Positions 50,640-64,000 of a DNA stretch of 64,000 nucleotides are shown here, one piece after another; the stretch's first letter is position 1; each line of letters opens with the position of its first letter. A model generated the notes under the pieces. The model had not been told where the DNA came from. It did not search any database and saw only the letters and a program-made list of their open reading frames with translations. Made by a program: the position numbers and the translations under genes. The DNA comes from Letharia columbiana. Its lineage: Eukaryota; Ascomycota; Lecanoromycetes; Lecanorales; Parmeliaceae. The stretch spans positions 372,001 through 436,000 of the forward strand of contig NW_023501074.1 in the NCBI RefSeq assembly GCF_014066305.1. The letters run 5' to 3'.

Positions 50640-53600
50640 GTCTTTCTTCTCTATTTATTCTTTATTACTCTATTTTAAAGCCTCTTAACGCGTATTAGAT
50701 TCTAAATATTATTAAGAAAAAGCTTCTAAACGAGAGAAAGACGCTATCGAAGACTCTCTATTACGAGATCTATTAATAGACTTCTTTAATAATAACTCTT
50801 TCGATAGCCTATATTCTTTTAATCTATCTTTTAGCTCTTATTTAAATTCTACTTAGTCTTTAATAAGACTTATTAGCTATATCGCGCGTTATCTATATAT
50901 TATAAAGTCTATATAATATAATTTAGATTCTATAAATTAGATTTATAATAGCTATAATATAATATTATAAAAAGATAAGATAGTCGAGTAATACTACAAT
51001 AGCGAAAAGACTAAAGTTAATATATCTAAAATAGATATCGATTAAGAAGTAAACGATATAGAATAAGATTATAAGAGCGTTAAAATAAGTATAAATAATT
51101 TAATTAATCTTAGCGAGTATATTATTAATTAAATCCTCTATTCTTTAATATTAAAGATCTTAAATTTTATTAATAATTATAAAGAATTTTATCGCTATAG
51201 CGTTTAGTATAATAATATAACCTCTATAACCTTATAGTAGATTACTATTAATTATTTAATTATCTTATATATATATAAAATTTAAGAAGCGATTACTACT
51301 TATATATCTACTCTAACGTCTTTAAAGAGCGAAAAATCGATCTTTAATTAAATCTATATTATAAATAATATTTAAGATTAATTTATAATACGATATAACT
51401 TTCTTTTAATCGCGTTTTTTATATTAACTTTACTAGATATAGCTATTATAATTATATTAATTAAACGCTTTATTATAAAATAGCTATAATTCTTAAAAGT
51501 ATTAATTTCTATATTAATACTCTTAAATCAATATCTAAAAGATTAAAGATTAATTTAAATATATAAGACTATAAGCTATTTTATAAGAATCTATAATATT
51601 ATAATCTATATATCTATAATTATTCTATTTTAGATAAAATCGCTATCGTCTAAGAGAGTAATATTAATAATTTATTAGATATATCTAAAATTAGAAATAT
51701 ATTAATAAAGACTTAAAGTAATAAGAGATTTAGTATTTTATATTAATATTTAGTCTATATACTCTTACGCTATTCTCTTATCTTTTTATTTAATAAATAG
51801 TTATAATATAATAATATATTTAATATAGATATTATATTAAATAAAAGTCTTCTTATTTAGTAAAGTAGAAATAATAAAGTTATTTTATAAGTTAGAGAAA
51901 CTATTAGTCGAGATAGCTCTATATAAGTAACGCTTATCTTATATTATAGATCTATATTATTTATTTCTTCTATTCTATTAATCGCTAACTTCTTATAGAT
52001 ATATAATATAAAGTTATTTTAGTAAGTTTAATCGTCTTCTTTACTACGATAGATTACTATAGTATTTTATCTACGATATCTATATAACTATTAAAAGTAA
52101 TAAACTTTATTAATTAAAGATAAATTAGAAGATTATTTAAGTTAATATCTATTAAGTAATTATCGATATTTATATTAATAAAGTTATTATAGATAATTAG
52201 ACTAATAAATAATATATTATTCTCTCTTTCTTCTATTAAGAAAATCTACGATTTATAAAATAACTCTATTAGAATATTATTACTCTATTTATTAAGTTTA
52301 ACTAATTAAATCTCTTTATAACTTTTATCTATAATTTAAAATAAATCGAAATTATTAAAAATCTTCTATTTGATAAACGCGTTATTAATCGATTTAATCT
52401 AATTACTAGAGTATTTAGATTAAAGCTAAAAACTCTTATAAATAATATTCTAAAGAAGAAAGTATTAGATATACTTTTATTCTTTTTACCCTCTATTATA
52501 ATATAATAACTCTTCTTTATTTTATTTAATAGAATAATTTCTTAGACGATATATTAGTTAGATAATTAATATAGATTATAATCTCTAAGAGTACTTCTAA
52601 TATAATTTAATCTATTATACATCGTAATTTCTATCAATTAGCCCTATAATATATATTTTTTTTATCTCTATAAGAGCGAAGTATAGTTAATTAAAATATC
52701 GATTAGTTTTAATTCTAACTAACTTTATACGAGTAATAGATCGAGTTCTCGCCTATATCTATATTATTAAATTTTAAAAACGAGGTCTATTATATATCTA
52801 TATTCTTATTATTTTATACTCTAAAGATCGATTCTTTAGCGTCGCTAAGATTAATATCGCTATTAATACTAAGATCTCTAATTAAAATCTATTTCTTAAT
52901 CTCTATATAATTATTATTAGATATATACTCTATAAGAATTATAGCTAATATACTATTAATAGAATAGATATTATTTTATCTTATTAAGATTTAGATAAAA
53001 ATATATATAATAAGCGATTTTCGAAGAACTTTAGCGATTATATCGTCTTTAAATTAGACTTTAAATACTTTATATATTATCGATATAGATCTATTAAGAT
53101 ATTAGATAATAAATTTAAATAGAATTACTAGATAATATTTTATAGTCTCTATTTATTAATTAAGTATAACGCTTATATTAATATAAAGATCTACGTTAAC
53201 GTTAAAGTTTATAAATATATTTTTAAATATATTTATAAGAATAGCGATTAAGCTAGTTTTTAAATAGAGTATAAAAATAATATAGATTAAGATAATATAG
53301 GGCTAGATTAGATAAATAAGATTTAAGAGTATTAAGATATATAATAAATAAGCTCTACAAAAGTCTATTAAAGGATTTTTAGCTTTAAATTATATAATTA
53401 TAATTCTTCTATTAAACGATTATTTATTTATCTCTTAAATTAATAGAGCGTAATATTTAATAATAATAATAATCTATTTTATATAATTAATATAGAATAT
53501 AAACGCTAGATTAAGCTAATAGTCTTTTTTTAGCTAAATTAATAATATTAATAGAGAAGATAAATAGAAGATCTCTTCTATATCGATCTATCGATATAAT

Positions 53601-53870
53601 ATATCTAAAAAAAGAATAAGCGAGATATATTTAAATAAAGTTTACGTTAGAGGCGTAGAGATATTATTAAAAGAATATACTATATTAATTTAAACGCTAA
53701 AAAGCTCTTCTATCTACGATATCTTCTTCTAAATATATTAAACTCTATATTCTTTAAAGACTTATATATAATAAATAATAATATTCTTTCTTTCTATTAT
53801 AATATCTATATAGTAAGAGACTTACTTTATAATAACGTTAAATAAAATTAAATATTAAATAAAGTAGCGG
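50640..53870 (+). pseudogene. Helitron Rep (rolling-circle) region, RIP-killed
   Basis: Degraded N-terminal half of a Helitron RepHel protein. In the forward frame, allowing for Trp/Gln-to-stop changes, landmarks appear in the family order: LPSSF-GSPR-M-like SSFY-ENLRFIK from about 52230, NLFITFIYN at about 52310-52336 (expected D-L-F-I-T-F-T-C-N-P), NRFNLITRVFRLKLKTLI from about 52385, YKYIFKYIYKNSD at about 53210-53240, IFSFKL from about 53374 with S-S-I-K-R-L-F-I-Y-L, and YYINLNAKKLFYLRYLL at about 53678-53735. The last matches the x-V-x-P-x-x-G-E-R-F-Y-L-R-x-L-L motif just before the helicase. The HUH nuclease motif, expected near 52500-52560, is no longer readable. Shares sequence with the minus-strand copy at 27306. 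Confidence 0.82.
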
Positions 53871-54029
53871 TTTAATAGAGAGAATATTATTTACGAAGTC
53901 TTTTTATAATAATTCTACTATAATATAAGCTCGATAACTCTCTAAATCTATAAAATAATTATAAATTAAGATATATAGATAATTTCTTTTTTATTAAATA
54001 GAAATACTTTAAGCGTAATATAAATAGCT

Positions 54030-54280
54030 TATCGCGCTAACGATAATATTAAAATATTATAACTTTTTTTTAATATAATATTTCTTTTTTTATATACTAA
54101 AACTTTTCGCGTTAGATATATTTTTTCTTAATAATTTCTTTAATAAGTTAAAGTACTTTAAGCTATAGAATAAGAAGATTATCGCGCTAACGATAATTTT
54201 AAAATATCGCGACTTTTTTTAATATAATATTCTTTTTTTAGCTATTAAAACTTTTCGCGCTAGATATATTTTTTTTTTTT
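54030..54280 (+). repeat. Direct repeat between Rep and helicase parts
   Basis: About 54030-54132 and 54178-54280 are near-identical (both contain TATCGCGCTAACGATAAT and AAAACTTTTCGCG). Each copy also has inverted words, TCGCGCTAACG and TTTTCGCGCTAGA. It sits where the Rep to helicase linker would be, so it is probably an insertion or a local duplication and not part of the protein. Confidence 0.7.
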
Positions 54281-54459
54281 TTACTTATAAATAATTTAAT
54301 TCTTCTCTTATACTTTACGTATATTTCTTAATTAATACTTATTATTCTTTATTTAAATTATCTAATAATCTTATTTATATTCTTTAAACTTAATATTATA
54401 TTCCTTCTCTATTAAATAATATATAATATAAATAAATTATTATCGAAGACTTCTATCTT

Positions 54460-55860
54460 TATTTAATTTAAATTCGCTTAAAGAAAAATAATATTAGCTC
54501 TATAAAGAATATTAGTCTTATTATTAACTTTAATCTATTCGCGATTTAGCGAGATTATAAATAGTATTATATTAATAATTAAAATCGACTTCTACGCGAA
54601 GTATATAGCTATTAAATTAATATCTAAAATTAAATATAAACGAGTTTTAATAATAATTAAATTATTATAACTAACGCTATTTAAAACGCGATCTCTTATT
54701 TTAATAATTAACTCTTCTTTTTTAATAGCTATAAAGATATTAATAAGATTATACTTTAGAATATTATATTATAAAGAGTATAAAATAACTCTAAGATAGC
54801 TATTACTATAGCTTTATCTAATATTACCTTTATTCTTCTTTAAGATAATATTATTACTTATTCTCGCTTTAAGATTTCTCTTAATATTATTATTTAATTT
54901 AATTATAATATATCGATAGAGTTTAATTTAGCTTAATTATTAAAGGCGATTAAGCTTATTTTCTAAAATAAGATCTTTATATAAAATCGCTACGATATCG
55001 AAGTCGTTAATTATATACTTTAAGATATTTAAAAGAATCTTACTTCTTTTAATAATATAGTTATATACTTCTATAATAACTTTTATTAAATTCTTTTAAT
55101 TATTAAGAATATTAAATTAGATTATATCGCTTAAGCTATATTAAAAACGTTTTATCTTTAAAATTATATTTAAATTCTTAGATTAATAAAAAATATAAGA
55201 CTTTAAAATCTTAATCTTATTAATTAAGATTAAATTAATATAAAGAAATTCGCTTAAAGACTATTAGATATAGATAATAATATCTTAATAAGCTTTAAAG
55301 AATAAGAAGCTATTAATTAATCTATCGAGTAATTATTAGATAACTTTATTACTTAGCTAATTAATACTATTTATAATAATCTTAACCTATATTAAATAGC
55401 TAATTTCTATATATTTAAAGCGATTCTTTATATTCTTAATAAGAATATCGCTTAATTTAATAGTTAAGTTCTTAATAAGTTTTTTAAAACTAAGATTATT
55501 TATAATAATAGAAATTAAGTCGTTAATAAGAAAGATAGCTTTCTTCTATCTACTAAAATAATAAATATCTTTAAATTAACCTCGCTTTTATCTTATTACT
55601 TAAAGTTAAAATAGAATTATATAATAATACTATTAAGAAATTTAAAGTAGCGTATAAATCTATATAATAAAATATATCTATAAATTAAATATATTAGATC
55701 TAAGATACTCGATTATTATATTCTTAAAGGCGAATATAATAATAAATAATATTATATATTATATATTCCTCTAGCTTCGCCTAATTTAAACGATCTATAT
55801 ACTTTCTTTTAATATATTTAATTTTTAATTTAATTAGCCTTTAATATAACGATTAATAAG
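54460..55860 (+). pseudogene. Helitron Pif1-type helicase domain, RIP-killed
   Basis: C-terminal helicase part of the same Helitron. Walker A at 54727-54750 reads S-Y-K-D-I-N-K-I where G-Y-G-G-T-G-K-T is expected; each change is explained by G-to-A or C-to-T. It is followed by NIIL-RV-NNSKIAI (expected N-T-L-L-x-x-V-R-x-x-G-K-I-A), TYSRFKISLNI (expected T-A-H-S-R-F-K-I-P), and Walker B at 54967-54981 reading N-K-I-F-I for D-E-A-P-M, with the preceding Trp now TAA. Helicase unwinds DNA during rolling-circle transposition. Positions aligned with the left-edge copy at 1-3740 end at the same GATAATAAG-like point. No function. Confidence 0.85.
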
Positions 55861-56129
55861 ATTTAAAGCTAGTTATTATAGTAGATTAATCTATATCTAT
55901 ATCTCGAGATCTTTATTTATAATTAATTATATATAATCTTAAGTCGAGTTATTAATAAGATTAATCTATTAATTATAATTTTAGACGATTTATTAAAAAG
56001 ATAACTTACTCGATTAACGAGATATATTAAGAATAAGATTATTAAGTAGATACTTCTTTCTTAAATAAGAATATAATTAATTAGCGATCTATAGTAATAG
56101 AAGTAAATTAAATAAGTTAAATATTATAT
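55861..56129. other. RIP-degraded DNA after the Helitron
   Basis: No feature. A Helitron 3' end should have a short hairpin followed by CTRR, which I could not identify with confidence. Confidence 0.5.
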
Positions 56130-56354
56130 AGAAAGTAAGTAGAGTTCGATTTAACTTAGAGTTAGAGCTTTTATCTTCTTTATTAATTTCGTAGTAATTG
56201 AATTAGGTTAGAGTTAAAATTCCATTTAATATAATGCTATTAAAAGATTTTTCTTATATATTATTAATATCATATAACTTAAAAATTTTATTTATATAAC
56301 TTATAAATATTTAAAATCTTATACTCTATAAATATAATTTTATAGGTCTTTACT
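56130..56354 (-). mobile_element. Family A end fragment A6
   Basis: Carries the AGTAAAGGCC-end sequences in reverse: GAGTTCGATTTAACTTAGAG, AAAATTCCATTTAA and finally TTTATAGGTCTTTACT at 56341-56354. Contains an extra stretch in the middle relative to A4. No other part of the element is present. Confidence 0.6.
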
Positions 56355-58083
56355 ATAGTTTTATATTATTAAAAATTTTAAATATAAAGGTTTTTTTAAA
56401 TAAGCGTTAATAAAGATAAATATATATATTTTTATTAAATCTTTTAATATTATAAATAAAAGCTAATATTATTAATAAAGATAATAACTTTATAATTATT
56501 AGCTCTATTATATTATCTACTAAAAAATAAAAAATATTTAAAAAGCTTAAATAATAATAAGATATAAAATAATAATAGATAAATATTTTAAAAATAAGAA
56601 TATAGTAAAATCGCGATTATATAATAAAATATTTATTAAATATATATAATAATTATTAAAAGTAATCTTATAAAAATAAATATAAATAAATATAATAGAG
56701 AAATTTATAATTAAGAAAAAATTTCTTATAATTTCTTTAAAATATTAAATAATTACTTTTTAAAAAAAGAATAAAGAAATAGATTATTATTAAACGTATT
56801 ATATATAATTAATATACTTATTATAAATTTTAATTATTATTATAATTATTCTAATATCTTTTTAATATTATAATTAGTATTTATATTTTAATATTTTATA
56901 TATTATATCAAAGATAATAAACTTTATAAATAATTAATGATTCGCTAAAATAGTTTATTTTAGATTTTATTAAGAATATTAATATAAAGTATATATAAGT
57001 AACTACGATATAAAGAAAGAAGATAAAGATATAATTATTAATATATAATTAAATTTTATTAATTAAAAGATTAAGCGATTTAAAAACTCTTAATCTTTTT
57101 TTAGAGAATATAAATTTCTTAATTAACGTTAATAGAAAAGATATAAATATAAAAGATTAAAATTTTTATATATAAAATTTTTTTAATTATAATAACGAGT
57201 ATAATAAATTATAATTAAATCTATTAGAAGAAAGATTAAATATCTAGAAATTTTCGAAGATATAATAAACTCTTAAAAGAATATTTATTTTTATTACGTA
57301 AGAGTCTTATATAATTTATAAAAAATTCTTAAAAAAGAATTATTAATATAATATTTATTAATATAATTTTTTTCTTTATATTAATTTTAATTTTAATATT
57401 CTAATCTATATTTAAATAAACTCGTTATTTATATATTAATCTTACTTATATTAAACTTACTTATTAATTATCTTTAATTATTAAAGATTTAAAAAAATTT
57501 ACTATCTTTCTTTTATATATATTTTTTATTAAAATAAAATATATAGTTCTTAGAAACTATATAATATAGATATTTAAGAAAAAAAGAATAGATATCGCTA
57601 TTAAAATTGGTTAAATAATAGTTTAAGAATTATAATATAATAAAATATAGATTTATATTTAATAAAGCGAGTAAAGAGATATAAAAGACTTTTAAATTTA
57701 TTAATACTAAATTAATATATAAGAATATCGCTAATATACTTAAGCGATTTAAGCGTTTTTATAAAAATATAGATTATTTAAATCTAAAATCTTAATAAGC
57801 TAGTTATATAATTCTAATTCTAGACTAAAAATAAGAATATAAATATTTTTCGCTATTATAATTATTTTTAAATAATAATAATTATAAAGATAATTAGAAT
57901 TCTCTATCGCTATAAAAATATATATTATAATTTATAATTTTTATATAATAGATTCTTTTTTAACTAGATTATATTTAAAAAATCTTAAATAATAAAATAT
58001 TATTTAATACGCGATTAGATATTTATATAAAAATAAGATATAAATTTTAATTTAATTAATAAACTTAATAAGAAAATAGAAGT
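56355..58083. other. RIP-degraded DNA, nothing recognised
   Basis: No ORF over 60 codons, no repeat shared with the rest of the window. Confidence 0.55.
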
Positions 58084-58763
58084 AAGCTTTTAAATAGATT
58101 AGATAAAAGATAATAAATAAGTAATAAATAATTTTTAAGTCTAATTATTATTCTAATAAGTAGATTTATATTTTAATAATATTATATAAAAAAAGTACGC
58201 GAGCGTAATTTAGAAAAAGTTTAGAGTTTTACTCTTCGCGCGAATTATTATATATATAAATAAAGATAAAAATTTAGATTATAAGAGTATAAATAATTTC
58301 GAAGCTAAATAAAATATAAATATTAAAAATAATTCTATTATATACGCTAATAATTAAATAGACTTTATCTTTTAAACTATTTAAAAGCGCGATATAGAAT
58401 TTAATAATAAGCTTTATTATAGCTTAGATATAAAAATATTAATATACTAACTAATAAATATTAAGCTATTATAAAAATCTTAAAATATTAAATATAATTA
58501 TATCTAAAAGATAAAATTATAAATCTTTATTAATATATAATTAATTTAATATATAGTAATAAAAAATCTATTATAAAAGCTACGCTATTTAAGTTAATAC
58601 TTTAATCTTAATTATTATTTTTACTATTATATAAATAATATAAAGCTATCTTTTATTTAAATATATCTAATTCTTAATTTTAATTATTATTATAAATATT
58701 ATTAATTCGTTCTAAAATTATTAAATCTACTTTTATATACTTTTTATATCTTACTTTTTTTTT
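58084..58763 (+). repeat. 680-bp direct repeat E, left copy
   Basis: Starts TAAGCTTTTAAATAGATTAG and is matched over its full length by 60637-61313. The copies differ by scattered C/T and G/A changes plus small indels. A pair like this could be the LTRs of a 3.2 kb element, or a duplicated part of a larger one. No TG...CA ends or target duplication could be established. Confidence 0.75.
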
Positions 58764-60636
58764 AATTAAATAGCGATTAAATTCTAAATTAAAATAAATA
58801 CTTAGAAGAGAAAAGTTTATAAATACTTAATTATATAATTTTATTTCTTTTATACTTTTTATAATTATTAAAGTAATTAATAATATATAATTATATTTTA
58901 TAATTATATATATAATAGTTAACTAATTTAATAATTAAAGATAAATATACTCTTATCTTTAATTTAAATAATTTAATTAAAATAATCGCGAGATTTAAAT
59001 TCTTTTTCTATAATATAACTCGCTTTTTATATATTATATAAAGATAAATATCTATTTAAATAGAGATTATTAGAGTTAATTATAAAGTATAATAACGAAA
59101 AGTTTACTCTTAAACTAACGAATTAGAAAAACTTTTATTATCTTATATAATACTTTAAAAGCGAATTTTTAAATATAATAATATTTAATAGATTTTAATT
59201 AAGTATAATTTAACGAATTAAGCGCTAAAAGAGAAGCTTTAAAATTATAAAATTAATTAATTTTTAATAATAATAAATCTCGCGTAAAGCTTAAGCTATA
59301 GCTCGCGTTAATTATATATAATAAATATAATAATAACTAGAAAAATATATTATTTAATTTTTATTAATACTTTAATTCTATTAAAATAAAAGCGATATCT
59401 ATTAAAATAAAAGTAATATTTATTAAAGCGATAGCGATAGTAATAAAAGTGATAATAATATCTAATAAAGTCTTTATTTTAATACTATATCTAATATTCT
59501 AAAATAGTATTAACTTTTTCGAAGAGTTATTAATAATAAAATAAATATATATAAATTAAGCTCTTCGCGCGGTCTATCTATATATTAATTTAAAGTTATT
59601 AAAAAATAAAAATACAATATATAATACAATAACTATATTATACTTTTAATATTATTATAATAATATTAAGTTATTTAAATAGAAGTCTAATATATAAAGA
59701 AAATAGTTTAATAATAAAAAGAGTTAATATAAAAAGAAAGTCTTAAAAAGAAAGAAGAAGAGAAGGAAAGCTTAGATATCTATCGCGTATATTAAAATTC
59801 TAAATTACTTTATATTATTTAGCTTAAATTATATATTAATAAAGCGCTTTCTCTTTAATTTTAAAGATTTAAATTTAAGCGAATTACGTTTAATAAGTAT
59901 TATTATTTAATATAATTTTAACTACTTCTATAATAATTATAATTATTATTATAATTTATATAAATTAAAAGATAAAAGATCTAAGAGAGCGAGCTAGTAA
60001 GTAATTATCTTTATTTAATTTAACTAATATTAAACTATTATAACTTATTAAAATTTTCGTATATTTTATTCTTACTTTCTTTTCTTTAAGTCTTATTATC
60101 TTTATAAAAATAATTATTTTTTAAATTAAATTTTATAATAATACACTTATAATAGTATATAATATATATTCTCCTTATTTCTAATATCGATACTTACTAA
60201 AATTAACGTACTTTTTAATAAAACGAGTTTTAATTAAAATTAAAAATAGCTTAATATTCGTAGATATTCGTATAAGCCCTTTAATTCTTTTATATATATC
60301 TATTAATTTATCTTTTTATAATAATTAAAGTAAAAAAGATTAAGTCTAATAATTTATTATAATAAATATTAAATATTAATAATAATAGCGATATTAAAGA
60401 GTCTCGATATAGATTAATTAAATAACGATTAAATCTTTAATTAAAATAAAAAGCGAAGAATAAGCTTAATTAAAATAAAAATATTAAGAAATCGCGATAG
60501 CGAATAAATATATTTATATTTAAAGAGAAATTAATTAAAAAAGTAAAGAAAGCTAATATCTTAACTATTAATTATATTATAATTATTAAAAAGCGTAAAG
60601 TTAAATATATTAATATATTATTATTATAATAAAAAT
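58764..60636. other. 1.9 kb between the direct repeats E
   Basis: RIP-degraded, no open frame. If E copies are LTRs this would be the internal region, too short for a complete pol. It holds a short run of AAAGCGATA/AAAGTAATA-type repeats at about 59390-59460. Confidence 0.5.
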
Positions 60637-61313
60637 AAGCTTTTAAATAAATTAGATAAAATATAATAAATAAGTAATAAATAATTTTTAGTTTTAATTA
60701 TTATTTTAATAGACTTACGTTTTAATAATATTATATAAAAAAAATATATAAATATAATTATAAAGAAGTCTAAAGTTTTATTTATCGCGTAAATTATTAT
60801 ATATATAGATAAAGATGAAAGCTCGAATTAAGAGGAAATAGATAATATTAAAATTAAATAAAGTATAAGTATTAAGAATAATTTTATTATACGCGCTAAT
60901 AATTAAATAAATTCTATTTTTTAAACTATTTAAAAGTATAATATAGAATTTAATAATAAGCGCTATTATAGTTTAGATATAATAATATTAACGCGTTAAC
61001 TAATAAATATTAAATTATTATAAAAATCTTAAAATATTAAGCGTAATTACATCTAAAAGATAAAATTATAAATCTTTATTTATATATAATTAATCTAGCG
61101 TATAATAATAAAAAGTTTATTATAAAAGTTACGCTATTTAAATCGATATTTTAATCTTAAATAACTATTATCGCTATTATATAAATAGCGTAAAGTTATC
61201 TCTTATTTAAGTATATCTAATTCTTAATTTTAATTATTATTATAGATATTATTAATTCGTTCTAGAATTATTAAATATACTTTTATATACTTTCTATATT
61301 TAATTTTTTTTTT
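60637..61313 (+). repeat. 677-bp direct repeat E, right copy
   Basis: Matches 58084-58763. Starts TAAGCTTTTAAATAAATTAG and ends in a T-rich run near 61313. Unique sequence on both sides. Confidence 0.75.
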
Positions 61314-61689
61314 ATATATTATAAGAAGATAGCTTAAAAAAATATAGTATATTATATTAAGCTATAATACTTTTAAGAGAATATTAAGAAATATATTAAC
61401 TTTTCTAAATCGACGATTTAATAAAAAGATTATAATTATAATACGTATAATTTTATATTAGATAGCGATATCGAAAATATATAATAGATATATAAAATTA
61501 TTATCGACGGCTTTAATTATAAAGTATTAATAAATTTCGCGTAACTAATATTAAAGAAAGATAAACTTTTCTTATTATTAGTAGATATAGCTCGCTTTCT
61601 TTTATATATATAGAGTAATAAAATATAATTATATTTAATTTTATATCTTATTAATTTAGCGTAATTATTAATTAGAATAATAATTAGAA
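61314..61689. other. RIP-degraded DNA, nothing recognised
   Basis: No gene, RNA or repeat that I can support. Confidence 0.55.
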
Positions 61690-61908
61690 TAACTACTTCT
61701 AAATATAAAAATCTTAATTAAAATATTTTATATATATATTATTTTATAATATAATATTATAAATATATTATATTATAAAATATTTCGTTAAAATCTTATA
61801 TTATATTAGATATAGAATAATATAAATCTTAATAATTTATATTATATTAAAGTATAATATAGTAGATTAATATCTTATATTATACTATATCTTTTCGACT
61901 AGTAAACT
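61690..61908 (-). repeat. LTR-like dispersed repeat C3
   Basis: Reverse complement of C1 and C2: ends in ATCTTTTCGACTAGTAAA and contains TATTTTATATATATATTA near its other end. More mutated than C2, with most CpG sites gone as well. Confidence 0.45.
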
Positions 61909-64000
61909 AATAATAATAAAATTATATTTATTAAGAAGCTTTATATTAAACTAATAAAAATATATAACTTTATCTATAGTAGAAATAGAAATATATTTTA
62001 TTATTAAAATAATAATATCTAATTATAAGAGTAATAAATAATTATTATTCTCTATTATAGTATTAAATTCTCGAAGATTAATAATAATCCTTTTTTTACG
62101 ATCTTTTAATATATCTCGCTAGATTACGAAGTAAGATTAGCTATAAAAAGCTAATTATATAAAAAGCGAAGCTTTTTATACTATTATAGTTTATTAAAAA
62201 TAATATTAATTACTTCTTAATTTCTATAGTTAAGAATATAAACTTTTAATAACTTTACTTTAACGTCTAGCTGTAATAATATTAATATCTACTATTCTTT
62301 AAAAATATCTATAATATTTTCTTAATTCGTAAAAATTTTATTACATTTTATTATAATAAAGTTAAAAGTATAATAAGCCTTATTCTTACTATAGATAATT
62401 ACGCTATTTAAAAAATATATTTAAAAATAGAATCTATTATAATGATATAATTTATATTAATAGAGTTATTTATAACTACGATAATAATAGCTATCTTTAA
62501 TTAATTTAAAATATATTATTTATAAATTATTAAGTCTACTAATTCATAGGAAATTTAATAATATTTATTTATAATATTCTCTACTATAGTATTTAGCTTT
62601 ATATTTCTAGAGAGAAAAATAAATACTTTTATAGAATTTCTTACTTATATGAAAATTTATAGCGAAATCTATAATATAGATAAAGATATCGTTTTCTCTA
62701 TTAAAGAAACTCGAGAATTTAAATTATATTAGAAGATTTACTATTATAAAAAAAATCGAAGAATCTAATATCGCTATTAAAAAAGCGAGATTCGTTCTTT
62801 TTATTATTTTCGTTAATAATATTCTATTTTAATATTTCTAGATTTTCTAGATTTTCAAATAAATCTAACGAGCTAAAAGATTCTAGATTTAAATAATTTC
62901 TTATATAGCGATTAATAGTATTAGTAATAATTATCTTTATATTAATAACTTAAGAGTTTACTTTAAATTCTTTATTTATTATTCTACTATTATTATTATA
63001 ATAATAAATAATCTTATTAATAAAGATATTTAAGATTTCTAATAAACGATATTATAAATCGTTAAAATTAGTAGTAAGTTAAGAATTACTATTTAGAGAT
63101 TTAATAAATAAGATATTTACTTACTCTAGCGAAGTATATCTTTTTACTTTTAAAGTATTATTAATAAATAAAAAATCGAAAAAGTAATATTTTTAAATTA
63201 TAAATTCTTAAAAGAAATAAAGTATTATTTTTAAAGTAGTACGATTAATAGTTTAATCTTCTAATTAAGTTTATTAAAAAAGAGAATTAAGTAATAAAGA
63301 GTAAGACTATACTTATTAATTTTAAGATAATAATAATACTAGTCTAGTAGATCTAAAGTAATATTCTTAATAAGATATTAAATAATCTTTTATATAGTTC
63401 TATTAATAAGAGAATATATTTAATAATTAAAGATAAAAAAAATTTTATAGCTATTAGATTTAAGTAGTTATATTATAAAAAGTTAGCTTAACGAATATAT
63501 AGTTATAGCGAAAGATAAGAAAGTATAAAGATTCTTCGTTCTTATATCTAAAGAAGTATAAAAATTCTCTATTTTAAGAAGTATAAGAATTCTTAACTTC
63601 TATTAATATTAATAAAGAACTCTATTAATTTTTAATAATAAACTATTATATAATGACTACTACTATTATATAAATATTACTATTACTATTATATAAGTAT
63701 TACTATTACTATTATAATAATATAAAATTCTTAGAAATCTTATTTTTAAGAAAGAGATTTCTTAAGTAATAATAAGATAATTCTTCTTCTATGAAATCTA
63801 ATTATTTAAATATATATATTAAGTTATATTAAGCTATTAACTATTAACTTCTATCTACTAAGTATAATTCGTAATAATAACTTACGTATAGTCTTTTATA
63901 ATATATCTATACGATATTTATTTTTATTCTTAAATAAGTTTTAATTATTAATCTCTCTTTCTCTTATACGAGATTAAGCTTAAATAAGATTAGCTTAAAA
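61909..64000. other. RIP-degraded DNA to the window edge
   Basis: No open frame or family found. A short ATTACTATTACTATTATA microsatellite lies at about 63650-63725. Composition is unchanged at 64000, so the AT-rich block continues beyond the window. Confidence 0.55.

Noticed and set aside
1..64000. Mitochondrial or apicomplexan-type AT-rich genome
   Set aside because: CpG is frequent, no mitochondrial genes or rRNA appear, and transition-only differences between repeats point to RIP. The gene island has ordinary nuclear composition.

Overview
The window looks like a 64 kb piece of a filamentous ascomycete (Pezizomycotina) nuclear genome, almost all of it an AT-rich, gene-poor block that carries the signature of repeat-induced point mutation (RIP). 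CpA and TpG are nearly gone, TpA is in great excess, CpG is largely kept, and related repeat copies differ mostly by C-to-T and G-to-A changes. The single intact gene has a 62-nt intron with a good fungal donor, branch point and acceptor. I cannot name the species.

Layout. 1-3740: the helicase half of a dead Helitron, split by a family A element (452-2344) and a short family B element (2980-3559). 3741-10291: degraded AT-rich DNA with an LTR-like repeat (C1) and a TIR element (D1). 10292-18193: a nested composite in which one family A copy (A2) contains a 2.5 kb LTR retrotransposon with matching LTRs and target-site duplication (11092-13623), a 556-bp TIR element (14539-15094) and a second, far less mutated family A copy (A3, 15614-17989). 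18785-20870: a GC-normal island with the one convincing gene, a two-exon gene on the minus strand for a 504-residue protein that resembles fungal DUF7924/PD-(D/E)XK-fold proteins. 20871-27305: TIR element D2, B-type repeats, a 9-bp microsatellite and a 600-bp block that is almost pure A on the plus strand. 27306-28650: a second Helitron fragment (Rep part, minus strand). 28651-49984: degraded DNA with another LTR-like copy (C2), a family A copy with many satellite units (A4) and a 90-bp tandem array. 50640-55860: the most complete Helitron, plus strand, with recognisable Rep and Pif1-type helicase motifs, all riddled with RIP stops. 56130-64000: family A fragment, a pair of 680-bp direct repeats and LTR-like copy C3.

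Apart from the 504-residue protein nothing in the window looks able to make a functional product. The value of the region is historical: because uninterrupted paralogues of several target sites are in the same window, the order of insertion can be read (Helitrons first, family A into a Helitron, then an LTR element, a TIR element and another family A copy into a family A copy). The sharpest oddity is that the 3' third of the LTR retrotransposon escaped RIP while its 5' two thirds and the DNA on both sides did not.
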